From: Primula veris
Taxonomy: Eukaryota; Streptophyta; Magnoliopsida; Ericales; Primulaceae
Length of the DNA stretch: 64,000 bases
Direction: 5' to 3'
Assembly (NCBI GenBank): GCA_963682055.1
Contig: OY821741.1
Coordinates: 24,870,711-24,934,710, forward strand
Below the pieces are notes generated by a model that saw only the letters and a program-made list of their open reading frames with translations, had not been told where the DNA came from and made no database searches. The position numbers were made by a program, and so were the translations under genes. Positions 1 to 11,392 of this stretch are shown piece after piece (within the stretch, counting starts at the first letter, position 1; each line of letters begins with the position of its first letter).

Positions 1-1668
1 ATATGTAATTCAAATATGACTAATACTAGCTCGAAGCCATATACACTCTCTAGTCGTCTCATAGAGCACGAATAGATCAGAGTGATTCACTTGGAGTCAT
101 TCCAAGACCTCCAAGATGTCGCCTTATTCCTAATGGTAAAGACATACCATGTTAGGAATATCCCTTATGCGGGTCTGATAAGTAACAGGCATCGGTATAA
201 CCGAAAAAGGGTTGCGTTAATTCGAGTACCGAAGGGGGTAGGTACACTCGATGACGCAAATGGGATAAACTAGCCCACTTCCAAAATTACCATAAGGTAA
301 GGGAATGTGTCTTTAGTGCCATTTCGATGGCAGCGTGTTAGCGCGATGTTGTGTCGAGCTATACCATTCACAACAGACGAGATGTTCGTCCTAGCACATT
401 AAACCAAGTACAATGATGCGCTTATTGTACGTAGATATGAACATTATTGTTCAATATCTCTTCATCGTCTCATCAGGGACGGACTGGGTCTATATCAATG
501 TCTAGTGATCGAACGATCATGGAAGAATCTGACGACTTAGCGTCATGATGACTAAAACGTCATAACACCTTCTGGGTGTAGTCTGAATCATGGACTTAGA
601 TTCAATATTTACGGGACTCAATCATCAGGTTGAGTCACTACCGTGTCTTCCCAAAATCCTTCATCTCGAAGGCAAATCCAAAAATGGATCGCGTAATAAA
701 ACACGCAAGGGCATAATACTTGTTCAAGTATCCCAAGCTAATCAAGTACTCACTTAGGCGGGTATACCACATCCGCTCGGATTATATTAATCCATATAGA
801 GAACGTCTCATTTAATTGAGATCGTGTTCCGTGGTCAGGAACTACTTGATTCAAGCATTATGAAGTCACACAGGGACCTTCATCTGTATCGCTTTGTCTA
901 AATCCCCATAGAGATAAAATTGTGACCACATTCATGGCTGCATACTCAGTTTTTCGGAAACTACTAAACTGGTAAAGTAGGGGACTGTTATAATGTCCAT
1001 TACGAGGAAATCAACCATCTCGTAATCAATTCCAAGGTGTGAGAGAAGCCTTGCGCTACTAGGCGAGCATTCTACAATCTCATTATTCTCATCACTTTTC
1101 CTTACGAATAACCAAATAAACGAACTCGTTTAACATTGGTGGTGTTGAATCTACAGGTCCGAACACACTTTCGCTAAGGAGTCTGCTTGGATTTTAAGTT
1201 TCCATTAGTACAGTCTATTCTCCGTTGACTTCAGGCAACGGTACATGGTTCTCTGTCATAATTTGCTCATATTATCAGTCGTCACCGAATATATGAATAA
1301 GTAATCAATGACAGTCTCATTTCGCTTCAATATCGTCTAAGATATCATGATCGACAGATATTTCAAGATTCTCAGGATGAGGAGGAATCACACATCTCCT
1401 AGATCCTTTGTAATCTCGTGCGACAAACGAGTTTCAGTTCACCACCTCTGGGGCTGAACGAATTAAGAACCGGTCAACTTCCTCATATATTAGGAAGGAC
1501 GATAGACTGACGGCCGACGGCAGCGTCATTTGCTTGGTGGGTTCGGCCAAAGCAACGTGTTACGACAGGAACACGGCGTCCGACAGGGACGTCTATCCTT
1601 GCAAGCATTTTGCAGCAGGTATAAATGATCTCGTGACATCTCATAAAGTCATTAAATGCGTCTGGCAT
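1..1668 (-). pseudogene. Copia pol remnant (linker, RT, RNase H)
   Basis: Read on the minus strand, the stretch from 1668 downwards shows a 61-codon open piece containing ARIDVPVG, a motif of the linker between integrase and reverse transcriptase in plant Copia polyproteins. Below it are broken RT blocks (around 1200-700) and an RNase H block with DPHKGYSQTWYVFT-like residues near 200-100. Stops and frameshifts interrupt every domain, so no active enzyme can be made. The plus-strand 63-codon frame at 82-273 is antisense to the RNase H block and is not a gene. The same domains recur in element B near 36600-38300. Confidence 0.75.
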
Positions 1669-4600
1669 TTAGTTAGACTTGAGGGAGTCTATGCACTTAC
1701 TTATCACTAAGTGCAGTTTTGGGGATCAAGCTAAGACTGAGTGGGTTATGCCACGTTACTTCACGTCGTTCCTTATCAACGGTAACGTGCAAATCTCCCC
1801 CTAACGACGGGGAGAACAGTCTTAGCGATGTCACTTTCGCATATCATGCGGTAAAGAGATCGCTTGCCAAGGTTACTCTATCAAATGATAGGCAGGAGAT
1901 TCATAATCGACTTATGTCCCCTTCAGAGGTCCATATTTTGAACGCTAAAACGGCTCAATCAAAATATTAATTAATCACTCTAAACACGCGTTAATATGAG
2001 ACTTCTGTCTCATAACCAGTAACCAGCTGGTACGCATATGGTGTTTGAGTGTCTATGGGCCTCATAACGGACCAATGCAGCAAAATAGCATAACTCCACA
2101 CGAAAATATAAATCTTGGTGCGCAAGACCAAGAAATGCGTGCAATCATTTGCAGTCGCATCATCAAACTTTCCGTGAGTCCATTTGGGTCTGAACATAAT
2201 CGACAGGATGTTCAATTTGAATTTCCAAACTCAAGTAATTCAAATCAAAATTTCGATTTTTTTACTCTTCGGAATTATCAAGTCAACTAGACTTTTCAGG
2301 ATAATCCGGATCATGAGCCATCAACTTAATGATAGGGCTAAAAGTTTGGAAAGTGCTGCATTTATGTGGACAACATTAAAATGTGACCATATTGTCGATG
2401 CATCAACCATAACCATTTATATTTATAGTCCGTCTTATGGTTGGATAAGTCCACAATAACTCCTTCAATTCTTTACAAGAATTCTACGAGTTCATTTCGT
2501 GATCTTTACACATACTAGTCTTTCAAAGTGAGCATTAATGGCATGAATTTCGGATTAATCGCGAAATATATTCTCAGATAGAATCCAAATGCGATGCGAT
2601 TATAAATCAAGCATCGTCTTTTGACCCGGGAATATCTCATCCGGTCAATGCCACAATATCAAAATGCTCTTATCAATCGACGACAGGCGAATGATAGTAC
2701 AGACAATCATGTCTTAGCATCTAAATCATTTATCATTTCGACGACAGGCGAAATGATAAGGTAACTTTAAATACTTTAAAGAATGTGGTAGCAACCACTT
2801 GAAAGACATTTCAACTCCTCTAAAATACGCTTTTGGTCGTATTGAATGGAGACTACGTAAAGAAATTTCAATTCTTTCATGAGCTATTACCAGGTAACAC
2901 TGGTTTTCTCGAATATTTTATAACTCAACAAGGTACGACAGGACCTATAGGAGTATAACACCTCATATTTGACAAATCAATTTGGCTTTACCAAAGATTT
3001 CGATTTGGAACGACAGGTCCAAAATCGTTGTCACTGAGTACACTTTTAGGCAAGTAGTTTATGAAATTATGTGGTACACTGTTACCCACTATTTCCAGAA
3101 AACCAACTACACCACAAGTATTGCCTAAAATTTCATAATTTAAAGTTTGGTCACATTTGTCAAAAGAATTTGCACAAAAAACACTTTAAATTATTTCGAG
3201 AAATTTCGTAAACAGGCAAACCATAATCCAAAAATATGGTCCAAATGGAAAAATAATAATTCAAATGGAAAACATAATCCAGATGAGCGAAAAAATGGCT
3301 CAATGATTTATCAAAATCAATAAAGAAAGGTATCAAACTCATTTGAGCCACAAAATCGGGGGTCTCAATAGTTTTCTTTCAATTAACTTTAACCACATTA
3401 GCATTGGTTTTTCCACCTTTATAATAGTTGTGAACTATTTAAGGAGTAACCGTGCATGACCTTTGTCTTTATAGCATAGAGTTGACTCATTGAGCATTAT
3501 CTCTTACTTTGTGACAACGGGCCATATTGTTCCTTTCAATTACTGTCTTGAAGCCACAGGTTTTCGATTTTGACGATTGTCTAAAATCTCGCTTGGCTAG
3601 GCAATTCATCGGGATTGCGACAGTTCGAGACAAATAACACTTGTCTCGGTTCTCGATTCGTGGAAAAAAAATGTACACGAAGAGCATTAATACAAGGCAA
3701 ACAATTCGCCATTGACCCAATAGGATTAAAACTACTCACCGGGGTAATTTTCTTATCCAATAACACATGGGCGATAAAGGAACATGGTGAATATAAATTC
3801 ACGATACTACTTATGGAATACGATTTCCAAGCTAGTATTTTGGTGAAGGATTGCTCCAATATGTCAATTTCAGACATTTGTTCACCATACACGTCATCAC
3901 GTCTCAAATGTGGTGGCGGAATAAAATCAACGCCTTAGCATTCATCCTGAGGGTAACAACAAACTCGTGTTTTACTCATCAAAGATGGCATCCAAAAAAA
4001 AATTTGGGCATCACATTTTCACACATCAGGGTGACTAACATGTGATGACGGAATAACATCAACGTCTAAACAGTCATTTCGCAAGTATGTTTTGCGATTT
4101 TTCTCATCATAGATGGCATCCAACATGTGTCGGAAGTTCTGGATTATTTTTCATATAAAACGACTGGTTTATATGTTTATGGTTTGCACAAGCACAAACT
4201 TTTTTTCCGAAATGACAGGTTCGAAAACATTAGTTTTGCTTCTCATGTGAATCGGTTCTCATTGATCGAACGACGGGTCGATACTGAAACACCAATTCGG
4301 CGAAACATACATCACTATATAAACACACTCGGGGAAATTATTATTTAGTCAACCCCTTTCGGTAGCTCTATTTGAACACGACCAGGAAAGACGGTGAGGG
4401 GGGTGGGCACGAATGCCTCTTAAAAACCGACCTCATTAGGAGAACGACTTCCGCCTTTATCTTTCCTAGACATCGTATCCAAATAGGTGAGCCTATTTGG
4501 GGAAGATTCATAATTTTTCCAACTTAAATGTGAATATATATGATTTTCGCATTTTATATATGGCAATAATATTAACAGCATAGAGAATATCTATCTAGAT

Positions 4601-5679
4601 TAACCACAATATATAAACATGCAGTAAATATATTTTAGGATCTATCTAATCATGCAGTAGATTTGGTGTTATAAACAAATCAATTTAAGATTATCAATCA
4701 ATCTATAAAGATTCTAACATATCAAATCAAATCAATTTAAGATTATCAATCAGATCTAATCCAATAATTTACTGGCATATGTGATATTTATATATATGAT
4801 AATATCAAAAGATATGATTATGCTAACAAGATATCAATCAATTATCTATGTTTATCGCCATATTAATAATTCTATACATGATAGTTTTAACATGCAAGCA
4901 AACAATATATTTTTAATTACCAATCAATTCTATATATGGTAAAAAAATATTTTAACATGCAAATGGGTTAAATTTACATGGAAACATATCAATTTATTCA
5001 ATTAACATGCAATTTTTATTCGCTTGCCTTTTAATAAATATATATATATGCATGTGGGTGAATATTTAGACCGAATATTGACTTTTATAACACATATATA
5101 CTGTTTTTATACATGTAATATACTACAGGGACTATCCGTGTAATTTCAGCAAACTATATATATATTTACAGCATTATTACTGCTTCAGTCCATAATTTCA
5201 GACAAGTTTCAGTTTAGTCCTTGAGTAATTTCCAGAATAGTTTACAGCTTTCAGAGAATTACAAATCAGTACATACGTTTCAGTTTGTTGCAGATTTAAT
5301 CCGACAGATTAATACATGTTTTACAATTACATGATTTGGGTTATTTTGTATGATCTTATCAACAAATATGATTTTATAATCAACAATATGTGTGTTACGA
5401 TCATATATAGTTATCCATACAAGTAACAAACCCTAATACACATGGATTATATACTACGGGATATTTATCATGTTTTAGTTATCCATAAAATAATACGTGC
5501 GATCACATATATGGAATAAATTAAGTTTTGAATTCGGTACCTTACGCACGGTATGTCGATGAAGGTCGATATAGCAAAACCCTAAAAACCCGGATAAACC
5601 TCAAGGTTTATAAATACCCAATATCCGTCCGTTTACCAAAAATCTCCAATATCCGTGAGCGTATATCCTATTATTCACG

Positions 5680-5697
5680 AGCAAAGTGCCGATAACG
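5680..5697 (-). other. Primer-binding site of Copia element A
   Basis: Directly inside the LTR the minus strand reads CGTTATCGGCAC. This matches the CGTTATCAGCAC-type primer-binding site seen next to the LTRs of many plant Copia elements. The same site is present in element B at 42029-42042. It fixes the minus-strand orientation. Confidence 0.65.
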
Positions 5698-5925
5698 TGT
5701 TGTGTAACATATTAGCTCGTTATATATATATATATATAGAGATATGTATAGATATAGAGAGAGATATGAGAGAGACAACAATAGAGTCTTTATTAATCAG
5801 AATGTATATGAATGAATGTAAAATACAAGACCCCTAACCCTCTTTATATAGATAGAGGGGTAGGGTTATAAGCTCACTTGGGCCCATAAAATACAAGCCC
5901 AATAGTCCAATAATATCCTACAACA
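5698..5925 (-). repeat. 5' LTR of Copia element A
   Basis: On the minus strand it begins TGTTGTAGGATATTATTGG and ends in ...CACAACA-type sequence (plus-strand ends TGTTGTGT and CCTACAACA). It is 228 bp long and aligns with both LTRs of element B (35626-35833 and 42043-42265). It contains an (AT)n and GA-rich microsatellite around 5720-5770. The 5 bp after the LTR are ACATG; the matching target duplication would lie outside the window. Confidence 0.8.
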
Positions 5926-6329
5926 ACATGAAAATTTTTATTTTTAATTTTTTTAAAGTTTTCTGTTTTCGTTTCTCGTTAGTACAATAATAATAAATTG
6001 TATAAAAAAGCTAAAAAACTTGGAGCTTAAAACTTAGCTAAATTGTCCATTTATCTAAAAATTTCAAATAATATAGAAAAATTGACTATAAATAAGAATT
6101 TATTAGTTTAAACTTTTTTATAATATGAATATGAAACTAAACAAAAGCATTTATTTATAAAATCTTGTGAATGTATTTTAAAGATACAATTAATTAATGG
6201 ATAAGTCAAACAGTAATTTAATGTTAATTAAATGAAAAGTAAAAAAATAAACACAAGATTTGAACTAGAGAACTTGAGGAAACAAATACTTTATTTTTAC
6301 CATTTGAAGTAAATTACTATTTATTTATT
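5926..6329. other. Gene-free AT-rich stretch
   Basis: This is AT-rich flanking DNA beside element A with no coding signal. A TTTTCGTTTCTCGTT motif near 5965 recurs near 6690. Confidence 0.5.
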
Positions 6330-6445
6330 GGGGGCTATTAATGTATAAAATTTTAAATTTTTAAATTTTTCTATATAAAAAAAATTATTTTTAAAAATTT
6401 TGGGGCGGCGATGGCACCCCCTTCCCCCACCCGGTTCCGCCCCTG
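6330..6445. mobile_element. hAT-type (Tip100-like) terminus
   Basis: The segment ends ...CCGGTTCCGCCCCTG, the reverse complement of CAGGGGCGGAACCGG, which resembles the terminal inverted repeat of Tip100-like hAT transposons. It is preceded by a GC-rich block (GGGGCGGCGATGGCACCCCC) and a very AT-rich stretch. The same three-part layout recurs at 8400-8498 and 28637-28756. No matching left terminus was found upstream, so only one end of an element is supported. Confidence 0.45.
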
Positions 6446-6799
6446 TACTTTACAACTTCCCAAAAAAAATATTAGAGTAATACTTTTTGTTTTTCTAAAA
6501 ATACTGTATATTATATAGGTCGATGACTAAAGTTAGTCTTTGACACTTTGTTTAATTTTGGATTGTATTTATCTATAAACTCGTTGCGCCTTTAAAAAGT
6601 TGTGTTTCTCGTTTTCTCCTTCGTGCTTCTCATTTCATGTTTATTATTGTACAAGTAGATTTTAGAATATTAGAATTTTTTTTTCACGTTTTTTGTTTTC
6701 GTTTCTCGTTTGCATTTTCCGTCCTGACAACTATGATTTAGATTACCAATTTCTTTTTGTATTTTTAAATTTTCTTTGTCATGATTATTTGTCATGTCA

Positions 6800-7171
6800 T
6801 CAAAACCTTGGTCTCAGTTTGGCTTTTGTCTGAATGTAAAATTTGATCATCCACCCAATAATGCTGCGAACCGGTATGTTTGGTTCGAAAGGGCCCGCGA
6901 AACTCCTTGTAGAGCCACAACGCACCAAAATATGATTGGTCGGATCTAAACTTGGGAACTCCAACCCATAAATCACGGAATCGGAAAGGCGGGAAAGATT
7001 AGATCTAGCTCTTTTAGACAATAGTATTAGCACACCGTTGAAAAGTGGAGAAAAATTGAGAAGGAAAAAAGATATAAAAAAGAGTCCGGATTCGAAAAGG
7101 GAAAGACGATCGGAGTACCACGTTATAAAGTGCAGGGATAGTGGGCCCCCGAAGCACGACCTATACCCCAA
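6800..7171 (-). CDS. Unrecognised 123-codon ORF
   Basis: An uninterrupted minus-strand frame of 123 codons starts at an ATG near 7171. Base composition is visibly less AT-rich than on either side. The product has a hydrophobic N-terminal half (FFISFFLLNFSPLFNGVLIL) followed by a basic, serine-rich stretch. I recognise no family. Compositional contrast with its surroundings could mean an organellar insertion or a fragment of a host or element gene. No promoter or intron signals are evident, so it may equally be a chance frame. Confidence 0.2.
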   Translation of the reverse strand: MGYRSCFGGPLSLHFITWYSDRLSLFESGLFFISFFLLNFSPLFNGVLILLSKRARSNLSRLSDSVIYGLEFPSLDPTNHILVRCGSTRSFAGPFEPNIPVRSIIGWMIKFYIQTKAKLRPRF

Positions 7172-7389
7172 GACGGACGACAGATAGAGTTAGCACTAAA
7201 GAGAGTGCTTTTATTTTAGATAGACAAAGAGAAGAGTTTCTATGCATGACACTCTTACTCAGCAAATACAAATATGTTCAATATTTATTTCATTTATATA
7301 AGTCAAAATATTTCTTTCACTTAAATAATTATTACAAATTAATTTTTATTTTTTTTACAAAAGAACTATTAATTCTAATAGAAATACTA

Positions 7390-7536
7390 CCAAACTATTT
7401 TCTCATACTGCTAAATTATTCTTCGATACTACTACATTTTTTTCTCATATTGCCAAGTTATTTTTCGTTTCTGCTAAATTATTTTCTCATACTCCCAAAT
7501 TATTATTTGATAATACTAAATTATTTACAATTACCA
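7390..7536. repeat. 21-bp minisatellite, about seven units
   Basis: Seven consecutive 21-bp units follow one another without indels, with consensus near CTAAATTATTTTCTCATACT. Because 21 is a multiple of three, the plus-strand open frame 7141-7611 reads through them as a seven-residue repeat of the type LPNYFLI / LLNYFLI. The array is AT-rich and the units differ at several positions. A coding role is not supported beyond the open frame itself. Confidence 0.75.
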
Positions 7537-7619
7537 AAACTATACTTATACCTAATTAAATTACCAAAAATATACCATACAAACTATTCAGAGGCGAAAC
7601 CAAAACATTAATATTGAAG

Positions 7620-8400
7620 TTGCCAAAAAAAAGGTATCAGCACTAATTTTTTCATTTTAGTGTGGGCTGAAACTTTCCATTTTTATAAAAAAAAATCAAC
7701 CTATTATATATATATATATTTTTTAAATAAAATATTTTCAGAGCGTTACTCGGTCAGCCGGCTGTTTTGGTTAGATAAAGACATTTGACTTAAGTTTTTT
7801 CATAAATTAAATATTAAAAAAAAACACCTAAAATGGCAATTTAGTAGAGAAAAAAATGTTTTTTTAATATTCAATTTAACGAAATGTCGAGTAAATAAAT
7901 TTATGATAATGTTTTCATTTCCTTTTTAAAATTTTGAAGAAATATTTATGAAATTTATAATTTATTATTGAGGAATTTCATAATTTATGGATATCATATT
8001 GATTAAAATATAGAGTTTTTAGATTTATAACTTTAGTTTTTTCTATCAATTTAAATTTGCATGATTTCTTCACATATAATAAATGTTTTGTAATAAATAG
8101 AAAATTATTTAATCTTAATTTTGAGAGGTTTTTTTTGTAATTTTTATAATAATAATTTGATTAAGTAGATATCAGGGATTAGAACATGCTACAATGAAAA
8201 TGATATTATCAATAAGAATCGTGTTAAATTAGTGTATGTAGTAGTCAATAATACATTCAAGTAAGTTATTATTGTAATTAAAGTCACTACAATCACTTTT
8301 AAATTTTATTTTCTCCTACTTTTTAAAATTTTTGGTAATCAATTTATAATTTTGAAATGAGTTGTCGGAAATAAAATTTAAGCGGTTGCTAAAATGTTTT
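7620..8400. other. Gene-free AT-rich stretch
   Basis: It contains homopolymers, a short (TA)n at about 7708-7720 and no recognisable coding or element sequence. Confidence 0.5.
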
Positions 8401-8498
8401 ATTTGTAAATTACTCTGAAAAAAACTATAGAAAAAATAAAATTACTGGAAATTATGGGGGTCGTGGCAACCCCTGATCACATATAAGTTCCGTCACTG
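8400..8498. mobile_element. Diverged hAT-type terminus
   Basis: The end ...AAGTTCCGTCACTG is a diverged version of the terminus at 6445. It is preceded by GGGGGTCGTGGCAACCCC and an AT-rich block in the same order as the copies at 6330-6445 and 28637-28756. Confidence 0.3.
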
Positions 8499-8569
8499 AA
8501 ACTATTCATGACAAAAAAAAATTCATTAAATATAAAAACCAAAATATTATGTACTCTCCCTTTCTCAAA

Positions 8570-8577
8570 CCCCCCCC

Positions 8578-8623
<46 letters not shown>
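8570..8623. repeat. Poly-C run (25) and (AC)n microsatellite
   Basis: An uninterrupted run of 25 C residues (8570-8594) is followed by about fourteen AC units (8595-8623). The proline/histidine/threonine-rich frames crossing it are artefacts of the repeat. The G25 on the other strand can in principle form quadruplex structures. Confidence 0.95.
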
Positions 8624-8624
<1 letters not shown>

Positions 8625-8639
8625 CTTTTGCTTTTTCAC

Positions 8640-8755
8640 TCTCCCCCATATATCTTTGCTCTCTCTCCCGTCTCTTTCTCTTCATTATCTCTCTCCTTTC
8701 TCTCTTTCTCTCCCCTCTCTCTCGCCGTGCTCTCTGTCCCCAGTCTCTCTCCGCC
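8640..8755. repeat. CT-rich low-complexity tract
   Basis: This is nearly pure pyrimidine (CTCTCT-rich) sequence. A purine-rich tract of similar texture lies in inverse orientation at 9423-9545. Both are joined to short similar flanks (ACCAAAA...ACTCTCCCT), so the pair may be the worn inverted ends of one element. Confidence 0.6.
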
Positions 8756-8819
8756 ATCTCTTATCTCTCTAACTTCACTCTTTATCCGTCCATAACAAAC
8801 TCAATTATCTCTCTAGAAC

Positions 8820-9240
8820 TTATTTTTATTTGTAAAGATCAGACCGTAAATTTAGAGTTAATATATTCTTTCTAGAGTTTATACCCTTATTTTCTAGTTT
8901 ATACCTTTATTTTAGAGTTAATGTCCTATTTTTCGATTTGATACCCCTATTTCTAGTTCATACCTTCAATTTTAGAATTTATATCCATATTTACAAATTT
9001 CATACTTTTATTTGTAAAAATCATACCTTCATTTATAGACTTCAAATACTTATTCCAATAGTTTATATCCATATTTGCAAACTTAATACACATAATTGTA
9101 GAGTTCATACATTTTTTTCTGGAGTTTATGCTCTTATTTCTCTAATTCATTATCTATAACCTCATTTGAGATTTCAAACTCTTATTTATAAAGATCACAC
9201 CCTCATTTTAGAGTTTATACCCTTTTTCTGGAGTTAATAT
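8820..9240. repeat. Degenerate ~19-22-bp tandem repeat
   Basis: About nineteen imperfect units are present, with consensus close to TAGAGTTTATACCCTTATTT. Unit length varies from 17 to 23 bp, with one longer unit. The array is flanked by the CT-rich tract on the left and by non-repetitive AT-rich DNA on the right. Confidence 0.65.
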
Positions 9241-9422
9241 ACTTAATTGAGATGAAATTTGAATTGACCTATATATCAAACTCGTATGGGCAAAACAACA
9301 CCACGATTCAACTCAAAAGCCCCAATTTGATATATAATTCAACATTTTGGGTAAAAAATATCAAAAATTAATTTCATATTTACCAATATACTCCATAAGA
9401 ATAAAAAAAATAAAAATAATCA

Positions 9423-9545
9423 CGAAGATAGAAAGACGGGGAGAGATAAAAAGGAGGGAAAGTGGGAATAATGAAAGAATAAAGAGAGAGAAAGATAGGG
9501 AGTGGGAATGCGGAGAGAAAGAGAATAGAGGGAGGGAGAGTGGGG
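9423..9545. repeat. AG-rich low-complexity tract
   Basis: This is purine-rich (GAGAGA/GGGA) sequence. The open frame through it encodes only Arg/Glu/Lys-rich low-complexity sequence and is not called as a gene. Confidence 0.55.
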
Positions 9546-10202
9546 TATGTTTTTGGTCATCAGAACTTTTTATGTTATATTTGGTAATTTGGCAATCTTA
9601 AATATATATGTGTGTTTATATACCGATTGTGTTTCAATAAAATATAGAAAATTTACCAAAACATATCACTTTTAAAACTAAATTACAAAAAATTAAATAC
9701 TAAAACACAAAAATATCTCAAATCAGCACAAAAAACATTAAATATTATCTAATGACTCCAAAATAATATCCAATTTATATCAAAAAATACTGCAAAATTA
9801 TCCGTTTAATACTCATTTATGGATATATAGATATCTTATTACTGATTATCAATGATTTCATCAGAGATATGGGACCAGAGAGATGGTTGAAGCCGTGGTG
9901 GAGGTTGTGAGAGGAGTTAGAGAGGGAGAGAGAAGTTGATGTGACACGGAGATGTGGAGAGAATATTGGGGATGAGTTGCAGTGGTTGCAGTGATAAATT
10001 AAAGGAGAGATAGATACACTTGACTAATTATCAAATAGTTTAGAAACACTTTTGTTTTAGTTAAATAAGTCTAGCTATAAGATTATACAATATCATATAT
10101 TATTATTTAAATTTATTTTAGAAAATACAATATCATATATAGTTAATAGACAAAAAGTAAAATTGACCATTTACGATAAAAATAAAACCTCCGACGTAGT
10201 GA
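9546..10202. other. Gene-free AT-rich stretch
   Basis: No coding region is recognisable. A short motif, ACAATATCATATAT, occurs twice near 10087 and 10127. Confidence 0.5.
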
Positions 10203-10505
10203 GTGTAACTTTAGTTATTTTATTCTATACATTCGATCATTCCGAATTTATATATATGTGGGGATTCGATTATTTACTTTTCTATATAGAGATTCTTAAC
10301 GAAAATTAGTGTAACTATAGTTATTTTAATTCTATATATTCGATCATTCGGAATTTATATATATTTAAGGATTTAATTTACTTTTCTAGAGAGAGATTTT
10401 TAAAGAAAATTAGTGTAACGATAGTTATTCTTATTTGATACATTCAATCATTCAGGATATGTATATATTTGGTGATTTGACTATTTACATTTTAGAGAGA
10501 AAAAG
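10203..10505. repeat. Three-copy ~105-bp tandem repeat
   Basis: The anchor GTGTAAC(T/G)(T/A)TAGTTATT occurs at 10203, 10309 and 10413, giving periods of 106 and 104 bp. Further shared landmarks are ATTCGATCATTC and GATT(C/T)...ATTTACTTTTCTA. Confidence 0.8.
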
Positions 10506-11167
10506 GAAAGATGAATTTATCTGCGAACATGTTACTACCTCTATTTTCAATTAATTATTCTTTTTCTTTTCCTCTAGATTATGGTTCATCTATCTTTCTC
10601 TCATCTCTTGTTAGATTAGGATTGTTACTCTTTTCGTTTTGTATTTTTTTATTAGATTCATTATGTTGTGTTTCTTCGATTAGGCTTTTTTCATCATGAT
10701 CTTATGTAATTTGGATTTGTTCATTCAGGTTACGGTTCTTTTCTTAATACGATAACATGCTTTGCTTTGAGTATGGTTGTTACCCGTTTAATTTGGTTTT
10801 TTTTATGAAGGTTGTTTAGATAGTTCCTTTAATTCAAGATTATTACATTATTATTAAGATAGGTGGTTTAAGGGCTAAAATGATGGCTAAGACCTATGTG
10901 AATGTGGTTTTAGGAGATCGTATGTATTTTGGCTCAATTGAGTATCTATATATTTAATCTGGCTCATCGTGATTTTCTGGTAAAATAGTTTTCTTTTTCT
11001 TTTGTTTTCTCTGAATTGAATATTAAGAAATCCGAGTTTCATTTGAAATATTTTTTTATTCCTATGTTTTATACACGCATGCTAAATATGGAATTGATTA
11101 GAAACTATATTCTTAAATTTTAAAATTTAATGTTAGCTCATATTATAGGGGATGAACCATTTGATTC
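10506..11167. other. Gene-free T-rich stretch
   Basis: This is a T-rich, intron-like or 5'-leader-like stretch between the 105-bp tandem repeat and the TRIM element. I see no coding region or family. Confidence 0.4.
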
Positions 11168-11380
11168 AATTACAATGGAAATATATAATTAAAATTTGAT
11201 TTGATTGAATTAGATTGATCTAAGATTTAGATGGAAAGTTTCTATATTATGAACGATTTATTTCTTTTTATCTACTCTTGTATTATCTATATAAGTAGCC
11301 CTATGTAATACAATTACAATTACAATACAATTTTACATCTACGTTTCTATATTATACTTGTGTTGTTTTATATTTTAACA
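11168..11380 (+). repeat. TRIM 5' LTR
   Basis: It aligns along its length with 11999-12211, including ATTTGATTTGA, TAGATTGATCTAAGATTTAG and the end TATTTTAACA. A TATA-like TCTATATAAG motif lies near 11287. Confidence 0.75.
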
Positions 11381-11392
11381 TGGTATCAGAGC
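11381..11392 (+). other. TRIM primer-binding site
   Basis: TGGTATCAGAGC is the canonical plant retrotransposon primer-binding site for initiator tRNA-Met. It sits immediately inside the left LTR. Confidence 0.85.

Larger units (their letters stand above)
1..5925 (-). mobile_element. Degenerate Ty1/copia element A, cut by left edge
   Basis: This is a minus-strand LTR retrotransposon. Its 5' LTR lies at the right end (5698-5925), and its 3' LTR is outside the window. Nearly the whole length is collinear with element B (35626-42265): position 1 corresponds to about 36655, inside the RNase H region, so roughly 1 kb is missing on the left. On the minus strand the pol order can be followed as a linker (ARIDVPVG near 1600), reverse transcriptase, then RNase H towards position 1, with many stops and frameshifts. 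A possible gag start (MSRKDKGG) is at 4473. No frame is intact, so the element is non-functional. Identification as Copia is confident; the clade is not assigned. Confidence 0.85.

Noticed and set aside
82..273. 63-codon plus-strand frame at the left edge
   Set aside because: It is antisense to the decayed Copia RNase H of element A; a matching antisense frame exists in element B at 36736-36930.
2045..2459. Overlapping short frames on both strands in elements A and B (also 38602-39010)
   Set aside because: They lie within decayed Copia sequence and have no recognisable domain; the equivalent regions differ by indels between the two copies.
8506..8875. Pro/His/Thr-rich and antisense Arg/Glu-rich frames
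   Set aside because: They are produced by the poly-C, (AC)n and CT-rich tracts.
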